Assembly (NCBI RefSeq): GCF_000253295.1
Contig: NC_015717.1
Location: 3,844,001-3,908,000, forward strand
Direction of reading: 5' to 3'
Origin: Hyphomicrobium sp. MC1
GTDB taxonomy: Bacteria; Pseudomonadota; Alphaproteobacteria; Rhizobiales; Hyphomicrobiaceae
DNA length: 64,000 nt
Shown: positions 31,535 through 41,024 of the stretch, piece by piece
Numbering within the stretch: position 1 is the first letter of the stretch
Layout: each line of letters starts with the position of its first letter
Notes under the pieces: generated by a model
Told to the model about the DNA's origin: nothing
Seen by the model: the letters and a program-made list of their open reading frames with translations, nothing else
Databases searched by the model: none
Made by a program: the position numbers and the translations under genes

Positions 31535-34129
31535 ATGAGCGTTCCAACTCGCCCTCATCCTTTCTGGACAGAGCCGGTCGAAACGGCAATCCAAGCGTTG
31601 GCGAGCAGGCCGACAGGTCTTCATACTGGCGAAGCTGCAGAGCGTTTGGCGAAGGACGGTCCAAATCTCATCGGCATCAGCGGCCACCCAAGCCTCCTTG
31701 TGAAAGCACTCCGACGCGTTGGCGAACCGATGACGGCCATTCTGTTGCTGTCTGCGGCGGTCTCCGGAACGGCCGGCGATTGGCAAAGCTTTTTCATCAT
31801 CGTTCTGATTGTCGCGCTGTCGATTGCATTGGACCTTTATCAAGAGCGCGAAGCCGAGAGGGCCATCGACGCGTTGAAGAAGTCTGTTGCCGTCACGGCG
31901 ACCGTGCTGCGCGATGGGCGGCCGATTGAGATGCCGGTCAAGGATATCGTTCGCGGCGATGTCGTGAAGCTGCGCGCTGGAGACCTTGTGCCGGCCGACG
32001 GCATCGTTATTGCCAGCCGCAACGCTCTGACGAACGAAGCCAGTCTGACGGGAGAACCCTATCCGTGTGAAAAGTGTGCAGCCACATGTGCGAGCGTGCT
32101 GATCGCGGAAGCGCATAACGCGCTATTTGCCGGAACCAGTGTTGTCTCGGGTGAGGCGACAATGCTCGTGATGGCGACCGGCCGGGCGACAATGTTCGGC
32201 GCCATCGCAGCTTCGGTCGAGGCACGCGAACCGATGACGGCGTTCGAACGCGGCGTGCATCGTCTCGGGACTCTCATTCTCCGACTGACGGCATTTCTGG
32301 TGCTCTTCGTGCTCCTGACGCAGCTTGTGCTGCACGGGCTGTCACTCGAAAGCTTCATGTTCGCGGTAGCGCTCGCCGTTGGGCTGACGCCGGAACTGCT
32401 GCCGATGATCATGACGGTAACGCTCGCGCGCGGTGCCTTGCGCATGGCGAAGCAAAAGGTCGTGGTCAAGCGGCTCTCAGCCATCCACGATCTCGGCGCC
32501 ATGAACGTGCTTTGCACGGACAAGACCGGGACGCTGACCGAAGCCAAGATCGCGTTGGTCGAGAGCATCGGAATCGATGGCAGCCACAGCGAGGCTGTTG
32601 CGAAGCTCATCAGACTCAACAGCCAATTTGCCAGCGGCGTTCGGAGCAATCTCGACGACGCGGTGATCGCCGCCCTGCCGCCTGCCGACGCGAGCTGGAC
32701 ATTTCTGGATGATGCACCATTCGACTTCGAGCGCCGCCGTTCATCGGTGCTTGTCGCGCACGATGGCAAACCTCAAATCATCGCCAAGGGCGCGCCCGAG
32801 ATGTTATTGGCGCGCTGCTCGCAAGTTGAGCTTGCGGACGGCACGGTGCATCCGCTCGACGCAGCGCGCCGGTCCGAGCTTGATCGATTATTCGAAGCCA
32901 AGGCTCACCAAGGGTTGCGATTGCTCGGTGTCGCCCGGCGCGACGTTGGTCCGGAGTGCACGACGACCCGGCCTGAGAATGAAACGGATCTGACCTTTGT
33001 CGGCTGCGCGTCCTTCCTGGATCCCCCCAAAAGCTCAGCGACGGCGGCCGTCGCAAAGCTCCGAGGCGCGGGCGTCGCGGTAAAAATCATTTCAGGAGAT
33101 GCCGCTCCGGTCGTGCTCAATCTCGTCAAGCAGCTCGATCTGCCGGCGCAGGGCATCATGTCCGGTGAAGACCTCGACGGCATCTCCGAAGTCGCACTGA
33201 TCGAGAAGGTGTCGAGCAACGATCTTTTCGTACGTGTTTCCCCCGAGCAGAAGGGGCGGATCGTCAGAGCGCTGCGCATGCGGGGTTTTACGGTCGGCTT
33301 TCTCGGCGACGGCATCAATGATGCGACCGCTATACATGCCGCAGACGTCGGACTATCGGTTGAAGGTGGAACCGACGTCGCGCGCGATGCTGCCGATATC
33401 ATCCTGCTTCAACCCGATCTCGGCGTTCTGGCCGATGGCGTCGCCGAGGGGCGCCGGACCTATGCCAACATCATGAAATATGTTCGCATGGGGACGAGTT
33501 CGAACTTCGGCAACATGCTGTCGATGGCGCTCGCGTCGTTGATCCTGCCGTTTCTGCCGCTGATGCCGCTGCAGATTCTCATCAACAACCTGCTCTACGA
33601 CCTCTCCGAGATCGGCATCCCATTCGACAGCGCCGACGACACGACGCTGTCGCGGCCGCAGACCTGGGATGTCGGCTCTGTGCTCGGCTTCACGCTGATC
33701 ATGGGGCCACTGTCGTCGCTGTTCGACCTGGGAACGTTTCTGATGCTGTCGCAGGTATTCAAAGTCGACGCCGATGTCTTCCGGACGGCGTGGTTCGTCG
33801 AATCGATCGCGACGCAGATCCTGGTCATTTTCATCATCCGGACGGCCAAGCCATTCTGGACAAGCCGGCCAAACGGCGTTCTTGCGGCGAGTTCGATCGG
33901 GGCGCTCGCCGTGGCGATGGCCGTCGCGCTCTCGCCGCTCGGACATTTTGCAGGGTTCGTTCCACTTCCTGGCACGATCCTTGCGGCCATCGCCGGAATT
34001 ACCGTTGCCTATTTGGCAGCCGCCGAAACCCTGAAGCCCTATGCGCTCAGGTGGGCGCCTAAAAATTTCTGGGCAATGTCAATAAGCAAAAAGGCGGACG
34101 TCGGTCGCTCGTATCTGCATTTCAAATAG
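31535..34129 (+). CDS. MgtA-type magnesium/cation P-type ATPase
   Basis: An 864-residue P3B-like ATPase. The phosphorylation motif DKTGTLTE, the actuator SLTGEPYP and the C-terminal run GDGINDATAIHAADVGLSVEGGTDVARDAADIILL are seen. The long membrane domain after it (SSNFGNMLSMALASLILPFLPLMPLQILINNLLYDLSEIGIPFD) is characteristic of MgtA/MgtB. The usual proline of GDGxNDAPAL is Thr here. The start is uncertain: the ATG at 31535 is preferred over an ATG at 31508. It opens the presumed low-oxygen gene group. Magnesium import is the family role; the cation here is inferred. Confidence 0.88.
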   Translation: MSVPTRPHPFWTEPVETAIQALASRPTGLHTGEAAERLAKDGPNLIGISGHPSLLVKALRRVGEPMTAILLLSAAVSGTAGDWQSFFIIVLIVALSIALDLYQEREAERAIDALKKSVAVTATVLRDGRPIEMPVKDIVRGDVVKLRAGDLVPADGIVIASRNALTNEASLTGEPYPCEKCAATCASVLIAEAHNALFAGTSVVSGEATMLVMATGRATMFGAIAASVEAREPMTAFERGVHRLGTLILRLTAFLVLFVLLTQLVLHGLSLESFMFAVALAVGLTPELLPMIMTVTLARGALRMAKQKVVVKRLSAIHDLGAMNVLCTDKTGTLTEAKIALVESIGIDGSHSEAVAKLIRLNSQFASGVRSNLDDAVIAALPPADASWTFLDDAPFDFERRRSSVLVAHDGKPQIIAKGAPEMLLARCSQVELADGTVHPLDAARRSELDRLFEAKAHQGLRLLGVARRDVGPECTTTRPENETDLTFVGCASFLDPPKSSATAAVAKLRGAGVAVKIISGDAAPVVLNLVKQLDLPAQGIMSGEDLDGISEVALIEKVSSNDLFVRVSPEQKGRIVRALRMRGFTVGFLGDGINDATAIHAADVGLSVEGGTDVARDAADIILLQPDLGVLADGVAEGRRTYANIMKYVRMGTSSNFGNMLSMALASLILPFLPLMPLQILINNLLYDLSEIGIPFDSADDTTLSRPQTWDVGSVLGFTLIMGPLSSLFDLGTFLMLSQVFKVDADVFRTAWFVESIATQILVIFIIRTAKPFWTSRPNGVLAASSIGALAVAMAVALSPLGHFAGFVPLPGTILAAIAGITVAYLAAAETLKPYALRWAPKNFWAMSISKKADVGRSYLHFK

Positions 34130-34340
34130 TTTCCCCCTGCCATGAGCGGAGACCAATATCGACCGGCGGCCACCGACCGATGCGTGCGCCCCGGGGGGCT
34201 CTCCAAGCGGCGAAGCGACGCTTCCTGCCCGAGGAATTTTTGCGTATATCCAACATCTACTCGTCGCAGTCATAGCGATGGGGCGCCTGAACCCTGATCG
34301 GGCGCTGCTTGGAAGATCGACAGAAATCCGGGGATCGGGC

Positions 34341-35060
34341 GTGACGACTGAAATTCTCGTTATCGATGATGACCCGGAGATCAGGCGGCTGTTGCGGACG
34401 TGCTTTGAGCGCGAAGGTTATCTGGTCTCTGAGGCCGGAGATGCCACCGATGCTCGAGCGGCCCTGGCAAAGGGCGGCGTCAGCCTCGTTACACTTGATC
34501 TAACGCTCGGCCGCGACGACGGCCTTAGTCTTGCACGCGAAATCCGCGCCAACGGCGACATTCCGATCGTCATGGTCTCTGGAAAAGGCGATGCCGTCGA
34601 TCGCATCGTTGGGCTTGAACTCGGAGCCGACGATTACATATCGAAGCCGTTCAACTTACGAGAGGTCCTTGCCAGGGTACGCGCGGTACTGAGGCGCCAT
34701 GATGCGAGCCCGTCCGGCGCTCCAGCGCCGCAGGCGAAGCATGAAGTCTATCACTTCGGCTGCTGGGCCTTGGATATAACCAGCCGCGAATTGAAGGATT
34801 CAACCGGCGGCGTGCGCGAGCTGACGACAGGCGAGTTCAATCTACTCGAAATATTCATCCGGCGGCCGCATCGGGTCTTGTCGCGGGACGAGATCATGGA
34901 CTTGCTCAAAGGGCACGACTATTCGCCGCTCGATCGCTCCATCGACGCGCTGGTCAGCCGTCTGCGCAAAAAAATCGACGATGACGGATCGAAGTCCGCG
35001 CAGATCAAATCCGTGCGTGGCATCGGGTACATGCTGGCGATAGACGTCCGGCGCGGCTGA
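34341..35060 (+). CDS. OmpR/PhoB-family response regulator
   Basis: A 239-residue regulator. The receiver has DDDPE and the phosphoacceptor region LVTLDLTLGRDDG, with the lysine in YISKPFNL. A winged-helix DNA-binding domain follows (LTTGEFNLLEIFIRRPHRVLSRDEIMDLLKG, then SIDALVSRLRKKI). The GTG at 34341 gives the standard length and follows GGGGA; an ATG at 34278 would add 21 unrelated residues. It is convergent with a hybrid histidine kinase, which may or may not be its partner. Confidence 0.88.
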   Translation: MTTEILVIDDDPEIRRLLRTCFEREGYLVSEAGDATDARAALAKGGVSLVTLDLTLGRDDGLSLAREIRANGDIPIVMVSGKGDAVDRIVGLELGADDYISKPFNLREVLARVRAVLRRHDASPSGAPAPQAKHEVYHFGCWALDITSRELKDSTGGVRELTTGEFNLLEIFIRRPHRVLSRDEIMDLLKGHDYSPLDRSIDALVSRLRKKIDDDGSKSAQIKSVRGIGYMLAIDVRRG

Positions 35061-35069
35061 GGATCACGC

Positions 35070-36998
35070 TCAGGTCGACGGCGCAGCGGCTTTCTTGTCG
35101 AGGACCGCGCGAAGGATGTTTGCCAAATCCTTCTGGGCATATGGCTTGCGCAAAATCGCCCATGTCTCATCGCCCGACGTCGTGGTCCCTGCGATCTCTT
35201 CGGCAAATCCTGTCGTCAGGATAACCGGCAGGCCTGGACGATTTTCTGCGATCCATTTGCCGAGGTCGATCCCTGTCATGCCGCCCGGCATCATGATGTC
35301 GGTGAAGACCAGATCGACCGCCAGGCCGCCCTTCAACGCTTCCTTCGCCTCCGCGCCAGTGACGCATTCGACGACGCGATAGCCGAGGCGTTCGAACCGC
35401 TTCACCGTCAGGGCGCGGACGTCGCGATTGTCTTCGACGACGAGCACCGTCTCGCCCGTGGCTTGGTGCGTCTCCGAAGCAGGCGACGACTGTTGGGCAT
35501 TTTTGGCATCGACGCTGCGCGGCAAATAGAGATTGATGGTCGTGCCGGTGCCGGGCTCGCTGTAGATCGTGATGTTGCCTTGTGACTGCTTCACAAAGCC
35601 GTAGATGGTGCTGAGACCGAGGCCGGTGCCACGACCCGGCGGCTTGGTGGTGAAGAACGGCTCGAACACACGGTGCAAGGTTTCTTTCGTCATGCCGATG
35701 CCGTTGTCAGAGACGGAAATGCGAACGTATTCGCCAGCGGTCAGCGGGCCTTCAAATCCCGTTTCGCCCTCTTCCAGCGTGGCATTGTCGGTGCGGATCG
35801 AGAGCTTACCGCCGTCGGGCATCGCATCGCGGGCGTTGATCGCGAGATTGATGACGGCTGCTTCCACCTCGCCGGCATCGACGCGCGCCAGCCAAAGGTC
35901 GGGCGCCAGATGTGTTCGCAATTCGATCGTGTCGCCGAGCGTTCGCCGCAGCAATTCGGTCATGCCGCGAACCTGTTCGTTGAGATTGATCACCTCGGCG
36001 GCAAGCTGACGGCGGCGCGCAAACGTCAAGAGACGATTGGTCAATCGCGCACCGGAGTCAGCGGCGCGCGCCGCGCGTGTCAGCAGCTCGTGATCCTGCG
36101 GATTGGTGATCGTCTCTTCCAGCAGCTCCAAATTGCCGGAGATTATGGTCAGCAGATTGTTGAAGTCGTGAGCGATGCCGCCACTGAGCTGACCGATGGC
36201 TTCCAGCCGCTGCGATTTCAGCGCGGCTTCTTTCTGTTTGATGTCCGAAGTCATGTCGCGAAAGAGACCGACGACCGCGACGCGCGAACCATCGGCGCCG
36301 ACGATATCGGCCACGTGACCTTGGCCTGGAAACCTCGTCCCGTCGCGCCGCCGGAGCGACGTCAGGATGGTCCGGCTGCCGGTGCTGTCGGCCTGATCAT
36401 CCTCGAGTTTGTGAAGATCATGCGGATCGGCAAAAAGGTTCGACAGATCGGATATCATGGCTTCATCGGACGTGTACCCGAACATGCGTGTCGCCGCCGG
36501 ATTGACGAGGATGATCTCTCCATCCGGGGACGAAATGACGAGCGCTTCCGGAACGTGATCGAAGACAGCCTGAAACAGCAGAGACTGACGGTCGATCTCG
36601 GCCTGCAATCGCGCACGCGCACTCAGGTCGTTGATGATACCGGAGAAGAATTTCTGGCCACCGACCTCGAACATGCCCACCGAAAGATGGATCGGAAAAA
36701 TGGTGCCGTCCTTGTGCAGACCCTGCACCTCGCGGCCGACGCCGATGATTCTTTTTTCGCCGGTCGTCAAATGGCGCTGAAGATAACTGTCGTGTTGGGA
36801 CTGATACGGCTCCGGCATCAGCATATTGATCGGCTTGTTGAGCATCTCGCCGGCGGAATAGCCAAACATTTGTTCGGCGGCAGGATTGACGCTTTGGATG
36901 CGGCCGGAACTGTCGATTGCCAGGATCGCAGCGACCGCCGACTCCAGGATCGCCTTCAGCATGGCAGACCTTGATATGACTGGTTCTTCCTGATCCAC
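35070..36998 (-). CDS. PAS-domain hybrid histidine kinase with receiver
   Basis: A soluble sensor kinase of about 642 residues. Two PAS domains come first (FGYSAGEMLNKPINMLMPEPYQSQHD resembles the FixL PAS; second at about 145-260). Next are the HisKA helix (GGIAHDFNNLLTIISGNLELLEE), the ATPase domain (NLAINARDAMPDGG, FEPFFTTKPPGRGTGLGLSTIYG) and a C-terminal receiver (VFTDIMMPGGMTGID). There are no membrane helices. The GTG at 36998 and the ATG at 36962 are both possible starts. The first PAS has no obvious haem-ligand proof, so oxygen sensing is only a possibility. A FixK-like box lies in the divergent promoter region. Confidence 0.88.
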   Translation of the reverse strand: MDQEEPVISRSAMLKAILESAVAAILAIDSSGRIQSVNPAAEQMFGYSAGEMLNKPINMLMPEPYQSQHDSYLQRHLTTGEKRIIGVGREVQGLHKDGTIFPIHLSVGMFEVGGQKFFSGIINDLSARARLQAEIDRQSLLFQAVFDHVPEALVISSPDGEIILVNPAATRMFGYTSDEAMISDLSNLFADPHDLHKLEDDQADSTGSRTILTSLRRRDGTRFPGQGHVADIVGADGSRVAVVGLFRDMTSDIKQKEAALKSQRLEAIGQLSGGIAHDFNNLLTIISGNLELLEETITNPQDHELLTRAARAADSGARLTNRLLTFARRRQLAAEVINLNEQVRGMTELLRRTLGDTIELRTHLAPDLWLARVDAGEVEAAVINLAINARDAMPDGGKLSIRTDNATLEEGETGFEGPLTAGEYVRISVSDNGIGMTKETLHRVFEPFFTTKPPGRGTGLGLSTIYGFVKQSQGNITIYSEPGTGTTINLYLPRSVDAKNAQQSSPASETHQATGETVLVVEDNRDVRALTVKRFERLGYRVVECVTGAEAKEALKGGLAVDLVFTDIMMPGGMTGIDLGKWIAENRPGLPVILTTGFAEEIAGTTTSGDETWAILRKPYAQKDLANILRAVLDKKAAAPST

Positions 36999-37080
36999 TC
37001 TAATGCCTCGATGCCTTGCAATCCAGATGTTGCGATCCGCGGATCGGAGATGACGTATCCCCGTGCGCCCCAGCCATCGA

Positions 37081-37094
37081 CTGATCTCGGTCAA
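37081..37094. promoter_or_regulatory. FixK/FNR-like box CTGATCTCGGTCAA
   Basis: It matches TTGAT-N4-(A/G)TCAA with one mismatch. It lies 52 bases before the hemerythrin-like gene and 83 bases before the divergent kinase gene. The 13-mer TGATCTCGGTCAA recurs exactly at 46851. Confidence 0.6.
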
Positions 37095-37145
37095 AGCAGT
37101 TTCGTGACAATTCCACGAAATTCGAGACATCCGATAGGAGACGTT

Positions 37146-37712
37146 ATGGCTACCAACGACCGCCCCCAAATAGCAGGGACGACAGACAGTGAGCACCCGG
37201 CGGCGCGCTTTAAAGCAGATTGCGCTCTGCAGCTCGACATCTGCAAGTCCCTGCTGGCTGTGGCCGATAGCCTACCTGGATCGCTAAATACAACAACAAT
37301 CGACATCCTGTCGAAATTGTTGCAGTCGACATGGGCAGCGCATCTGAAACTGCAGAGCGAAGTTATTGTGCCGCTCATCGCCAAGCGCCATGAAGCTATT
37401 TCCGATGTACACAAATGTTTTACGCCACTGACCCGACAGCACATTGAGATCTCGGGCATTAATGACGAACTGGCGGAATGCTTCGATATGGTCGCTAAGG
37501 GCGAGCCGGTCGAGAGCAGCATGCTGGGATTTTTAATCCGCAACGCAGCAGAGCGGCGGCATGAGCATGTCGATTGGGAAAAAACCCTGCTCGGTCCTCT
37601 TCTGCCCAAGACCTTAACTCCCGCGGAGCGCCAAGTTTACTGGGACTGGGCGGCCGCCAATCCGTGGCCCTACGAAGGTTTCAAAGTCCTTACTATCAGC
37701 AACCTCAATTGA
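37146..37712 (+). CDS. hemerythrin-like domain protein
   Basis: A 188-residue, all-helical protein with spaced histidine/glutamate pairs of the HHE type: AAHLKLQSEVIVPLI, TRQHIEI and RRHEHVDWEKTLLGPLL. These suggest a di-iron hemerythrin-like centre that may sense or store oxygen or nitric oxide; the full set of ligands is not verified. The ATG at 37146 follows AGGAG. A FixK-like box lies upstream and another at its 3' end serves the next gene, consistent with a low-oxygen role. Confidence 0.65.
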   Translation: MATNDRPQIAGTTDSEHPAARFKADCALQLDICKSLLAVADSLPGSLNTTTIDILSKLLQSTWAAHLKLQSEVIVPLIAKRHEAISDVHKCFTPLTRQHIEISGINDELAECFDMVAKGEPVESSMLGFLIRNAAERRHEHVDWEKTLLGPLLPKTLTPAERQVYWDWAAANPWPYEGFKVLTISNLN

Positions 37713-37722
37713 TCGAAGTCAA
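37709..37722. promoter_or_regulatory. FixK/FNR box TTGATCGAAGTCAA
   Basis: An exact match to TTGAT-N4-GTCAA, centred about 62 bases before the host-attachment-like gene and overlapping the stop of the hemerythrin-like gene. Confidence 0.65.
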
Positions 37723-37777
37723 TTCGGACTGCCGCCCCGACGCCTGATCATTGGGGGCATGGCGAAGGGCAGCAATA

Positions 37778-38167
37778 GTGAAACGTACCTGGATCTTAAT
37801 TGCGGACAGCAGCGGCGCGCGGATTCTCGAAGCGCTCGGGAACAGTCGTGGATTTTTCGAGCACGCCGTCGGGGACGGACGCTATCCATACCGGTCGGAC
37901 TCCGCGCCTCAGGAAGAGCGACCGAGAGTAACCAAGGCGCTCGATGGGCTGTTTGCTAGCCAGCTCAGCACCATGTTGGCAAACCGACTCAAAAGCCGCT
38001 CGTTCGACAGGCTGGTTCTCGTCGCTCCGACGGTGATGCTGGGAAAGCTTCGCAAAATGATCAGCCCCGCCGTTCGCGAGACCGTCATCGCCGAGATCGA
38101 AATGGATTTGACCGACGTCCCGACCAGCGAGATCGCACAACACCTAGCCGACGTCACCCTGTTCTAG
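37778..38167 (+). CDS. host attachment family protein
   Basis: A 129-residue protein resembling the Pfam family named for attachment to host cells (TWILIADSSGARILEALGNSRGF near the N-terminus, then DRLVLVAPTVMLGKLRKMISPAVRETVIAEIEMDLTDVPTSEIAQHL). Despite the name, the fold suggests a cytosolic RNase H-like or translation-factor-like protein. The GTG at 37778 follows GAAGGG; the upstream TTG start is not supported. Its stop overlaps that of the convergent acyl-CoA synthetase. The FixK box upstream puts it in the low-oxygen set. Confidence 0.75.
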   Translation: MKRTWILIADSSGARILEALGNSRGFFEHAVGDGRYPYRSDSAPQEERPRVTKALDGLFASQLSTMLANRLKSRSFDRLVLVAPTVMLGKLRKMISPAVRETVIAEIEMDLTDVPTSEIAQHLADVTLF

Positions 38168-40899
38168 GACAACGTCTTTTCAGGCGTCATTTGAGCCGCT
38201 CCAACGGCTGGCGCTTTGACCGCCGATGCCGCCGGATGCCAAACGACCTCGCGGATCGACGAGTCGCCTTCATAGGGCCGCGTTTCGAAACCGAGGTCCC
38301 TCGCCATGTCGAGCATATGGGTATTGGCCACGTTGACGAGGCCGTAGATCTGCTCGACGCCTTCGTACTGGGCGTAGCTCAACAAGGCTGACATCAATTG
38401 CCAGCCGAGGCCGTGGCCGTGGAGATCAGACCGGACCAGAATGCCGAATTCGCCACGCGTCTGATCCGGTTCGAGGACAAGGCGTGAACCGCCGATCATT
38501 TCATTCGTTTTCGCGTCGATTGCGACGAATGCCATTTCGCGGGCGTAGTCGATTTGCGTCAACGTCGCGAGGAACGGGTGCGGGAATGTCTTGCGGCCGG
38601 TAAAAAACCGCAGCCGAACGTCTTCCTCGGAGATCTGCGAAAAGAACTTAGCAAACGCCGGCTCATCTTCGGGGCGCACGGGCCGAATGAGAACTTTGCC
38701 CACCGGATTGATTGAAATCTCCCGCTCAAGGTGAGCGGGATAAGGCCTTATGGCGAGCGGCAGACGCGGGTTCGCGTCTTCGTTTGCAAGCTTCATGCGC
38801 GCGTCGATCGCGATCACGCCATCTTTGTCGACGAGCAGCGGATTAATATCGAGTTCGCGAATCTCCGGGTGGTCGACGATGAGATCGCTAATGCGAACGA
38901 GCGTGTCGGCGATGGCGTCCATGTCGGCAGGAGCGTGATCGCGATAGCCCTTCAACAGCCGGGAAATCCGCGTTTCGCAGATCATCTGGCGCGCGAGATG
39001 CATATCGAGCGGCGGCAACGCCATTGCGCTATCGCGCAGCACTTCGACCGCGACACCGCCTGCACCGAAGAGAAGCATCGGACCGAAAGTCTGGTCGACG
39101 CTCATACCGACAATCGTCTCAAGCGCATTCGGCCGCTTGACCATCGGCTCAACCGTGAAGCCGTCGATCCGGGCTTTCGGCAATTTGGCCTTGATCTTCG
39201 CCAGCATATCGACCGCGGCTTGTTCGGCGGCTGCGTCGCTTTCAAGGTTCAGGTGTACGCCACCGACGTCCGATTTGTGCGAGATGTCGGGCGAGGCGAT
39301 CTTGATGACGCACGCGTCGTTGTTTTTCAGAATGCCGGCCGCGACAGAGCGAACGGCCGCCGGATCGGGCGCCAGAACTGCCTTGTCCGTCGGAATGCCA
39401 TATGCTGCCAGGATTGTCTTGGTTTCGAGCGCCGACGCGACGGTTCTGCCGCTTTCGAGAATCTTCCGGATTTCCCGACCAGCGGATCGCGAGTCGTACT
39501 TGTGGTCGCCAGCCGCAATTTGCGGCGTACGCATCAGCTCGGCTTGGGAGCGCGCGTGATCGACGAGTTGCATGAACCCGGTGATGGCAGCCGACGTCGA
39601 GTCGAAGGTCGGGATGTCATGGGCTTCAAAAAGCGCGCGGGCGGCGCGAACCGCGCCGTCGCCAAGCCAACACGTCATGACCGGCTTATCGGCGACCAGC
39701 TTAGGATTGGCCGCGACCGTATCGACCACGGCTTGGCCGGCATCGGTCGCCGAGATCGTCGCTGATGGGCAATGGAGAACCAGGATCGCATCGGAATCCT
39801 GTTCGCGCAGAAGTGCTTCAAGCGCATCGGCGTAGCGCTTCGTTCCGGCGTCGCCGATGATATCGACGGGGTTGCCGTGCGACCAGGTCGGCGGCAGAAT
39901 GCGATTGAGCGCCTCGATCGTATCGGGGCTAAGCGTCGCCAGCGTGCCTTTCCAGTCCTGCAGCTCGTCAGTGGCCAAGACGCCCGCTCCGCCGCCGTTC
40001 GTCAGAATGGCCAGCCGCTCGCCACCGAGCCGCGACACGCGCGACAGGGTCTCAGCAGCCGCAAAGAGATCGTCGAGCGTCAGGACGCGCAAGATGCCTG
40101 AACGGCGGAAAGCGGCATTGTAAGCAGCGTCGGAGCCGGCCAAGGCGCCCGTGTGCGAGAGCGCAGCGTGGGCGCCGCCGGCGTGACGGCCAGTCTTGAC
40201 GACAACGACGGGCTTCATGCGCGCGGCGCGGCGCGCGGCTGAAATAAACTTCGGCGCGTGTGTCACGGCTTCGACGTAGAGAAGAATGGCGCGGGTGTTG
40301 GCGTCGGTTGCGAGATAGTCCAGCATATCGCCAAGGTCGATGTCGGCCATCTCACCGAGCGAGACGACGTGCGAAAAGCCGATGCCGCGGCCGGCAGCCC
40401 AGTCGATAACGGCCGTGACCAAGGCACCCGATTGCGAAACGAACGCCAAGTCTCCGGCGAGTGGCGCACGATGGGCGAAGCTGGCGTTCAGGCCGATGGG
40501 CGGGATCATCAATCCGATACAGTTCGGACCGAGGATGCGCAGGCAATTCGGCTGTGCAGCCGCAATCATCGCCTTTTTCTGCTCGCCCATCCCGGCCGCA
40601 AGTGCGATTGCAGCTCGCGTTCCCTTGGCGCTGAGCTCCTCGATGAGGCCGGTGATGGTACCGGGCGGTGTCGCCAGGACAGCGAGATCGGGCGCCTCCG
40701 GCAGGTCCGCAACAGTTGAGTAGCAACGGCGGCCGTCGATATCGCGATATTTGGGGTTTACGAGGCTGATCGGACCTTTGAAGCCACCCTCAAGCAGGTT
40801 CTTCAAAACGGTCGCGCCGACTGACCCTGGACGCTTGCTGGCACCAATTAATGCAACCGAGTGCGGCGCGCACAGGTAGTTCAAATTGCGAACAGTCAT
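38164..40899 (-). CDS. ADP-forming acetate-CoA ligase-like protein fused to GNAT acetyltransferase
   Basis: A 911-residue multidomain protein. The CoA-binding domain (SVALIGASKRPGSVGATVLKNL) comes first, then the succinyl-CoA-ligase-like domains (VSQSGALVTAVIDWAAGRGIGFSHVVSLG), an ATP-grasp domain (from about residue 480) and a C-terminal GNAT acetyltransferase (DEPAFAKFFSQISEEDVRLRFF). Relatives either interconvert acetyl-CoA and acetate with ATP formation or acetylate proteins as Pat-like enzymes. The ATG at 40899 follows AAGGA. A FixK-like box lies in the intergenic region shared with phaC. Confidence 0.88.
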   Translation of the reverse strand: MTVRNLNYLCAPHSVALIGASKRPGSVGATVLKNLLEGGFKGPISLVNPKYRDIDGRRCYSTVADLPEAPDLAVLATPPGTITGLIEELSAKGTRAAIALAAGMGEQKKAMIAAAQPNCLRILGPNCIGLMIPPIGLNASFAHRAPLAGDLAFVSQSGALVTAVIDWAAGRGIGFSHVVSLGEMADIDLGDMLDYLATDANTRAILLYVEAVTHAPKFISAARRAARMKPVVVVKTGRHAGGAHAALSHTGALAGSDAAYNAAFRRSGILRVLTLDDLFAAAETLSRVSRLGGERLAILTNGGGAGVLATDELQDWKGTLATLSPDTIEALNRILPPTWSHGNPVDIIGDAGTKRYADALEALLREQDSDAILVLHCPSATISATDAGQAVVDTVAANPKLVADKPVMTCWLGDGAVRAARALFEAHDIPTFDSTSAAITGFMQLVDHARSQAELMRTPQIAAGDHKYDSRSAGREIRKILESGRTVASALETKTILAAYGIPTDKAVLAPDPAAVRSVAAGILKNNDACVIKIASPDISHKSDVGGVHLNLESDAAAEQAAVDMLAKIKAKLPKARIDGFTVEPMVKRPNALETIVGMSVDQTFGPMLLFGAGGVAVEVLRDSAMALPPLDMHLARQMICETRISRLLKGYRDHAPADMDAIADTLVRISDLIVDHPEIRELDINPLLVDKDGVIAIDARMKLANEDANPRLPLAIRPYPAHLEREISINPVGKVLIRPVRPEDEPAFAKFFSQISEEDVRLRFFTGRKTFPHPFLATLTQIDYAREMAFVAIDAKTNEMIGGSRLVLEPDQTRGEFGILVRSDLHGHGLGWQLMSALLSYAQYEGVEQIYGLVNVANTHMLDMARDLGFETRPYEGDSSIREVVWHPAASAVKAPAVGAAQMTPEKTLS

Positions 40900-40961
40900 C
40901 AGCCCCAATCCTTAATCAAGATCATGCCCAGATCCAATAAGCGACCGCGCGACCTGCTGTT

Positions 40962-40975
40962 CTGATCTGAATCAA
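40962..40975. promoter_or_regulatory. FixK/FNR-like box CTGATCTGAATCAA
   Basis: One mismatch to TTGAT-N4-ATCAA. It lies between the divergent acyl-CoA synthetase and phaC genes, so it could serve either or both. Confidence 0.6.
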
Positions 40976-41024
40976 TAATATCTCGCAATTGCTCACTTGC
41001 GCTGCGTCAATGAGATTTAATGCA

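Noticed and set aside
34130..34340. magnesium-sensing leader or small gene after the P-type ATPase
   Set aside because: No conserved leader structure or convincing short frame was visible, and the region is downstream of the ATPase rather than upstream.
35673..36974. 433-codon open frame opposite the PAS hybrid kinase
   Set aside because: It is antisense to conserved kinase motifs, and its residue composition is typical of reverse-complement GC-rich coding DNA.
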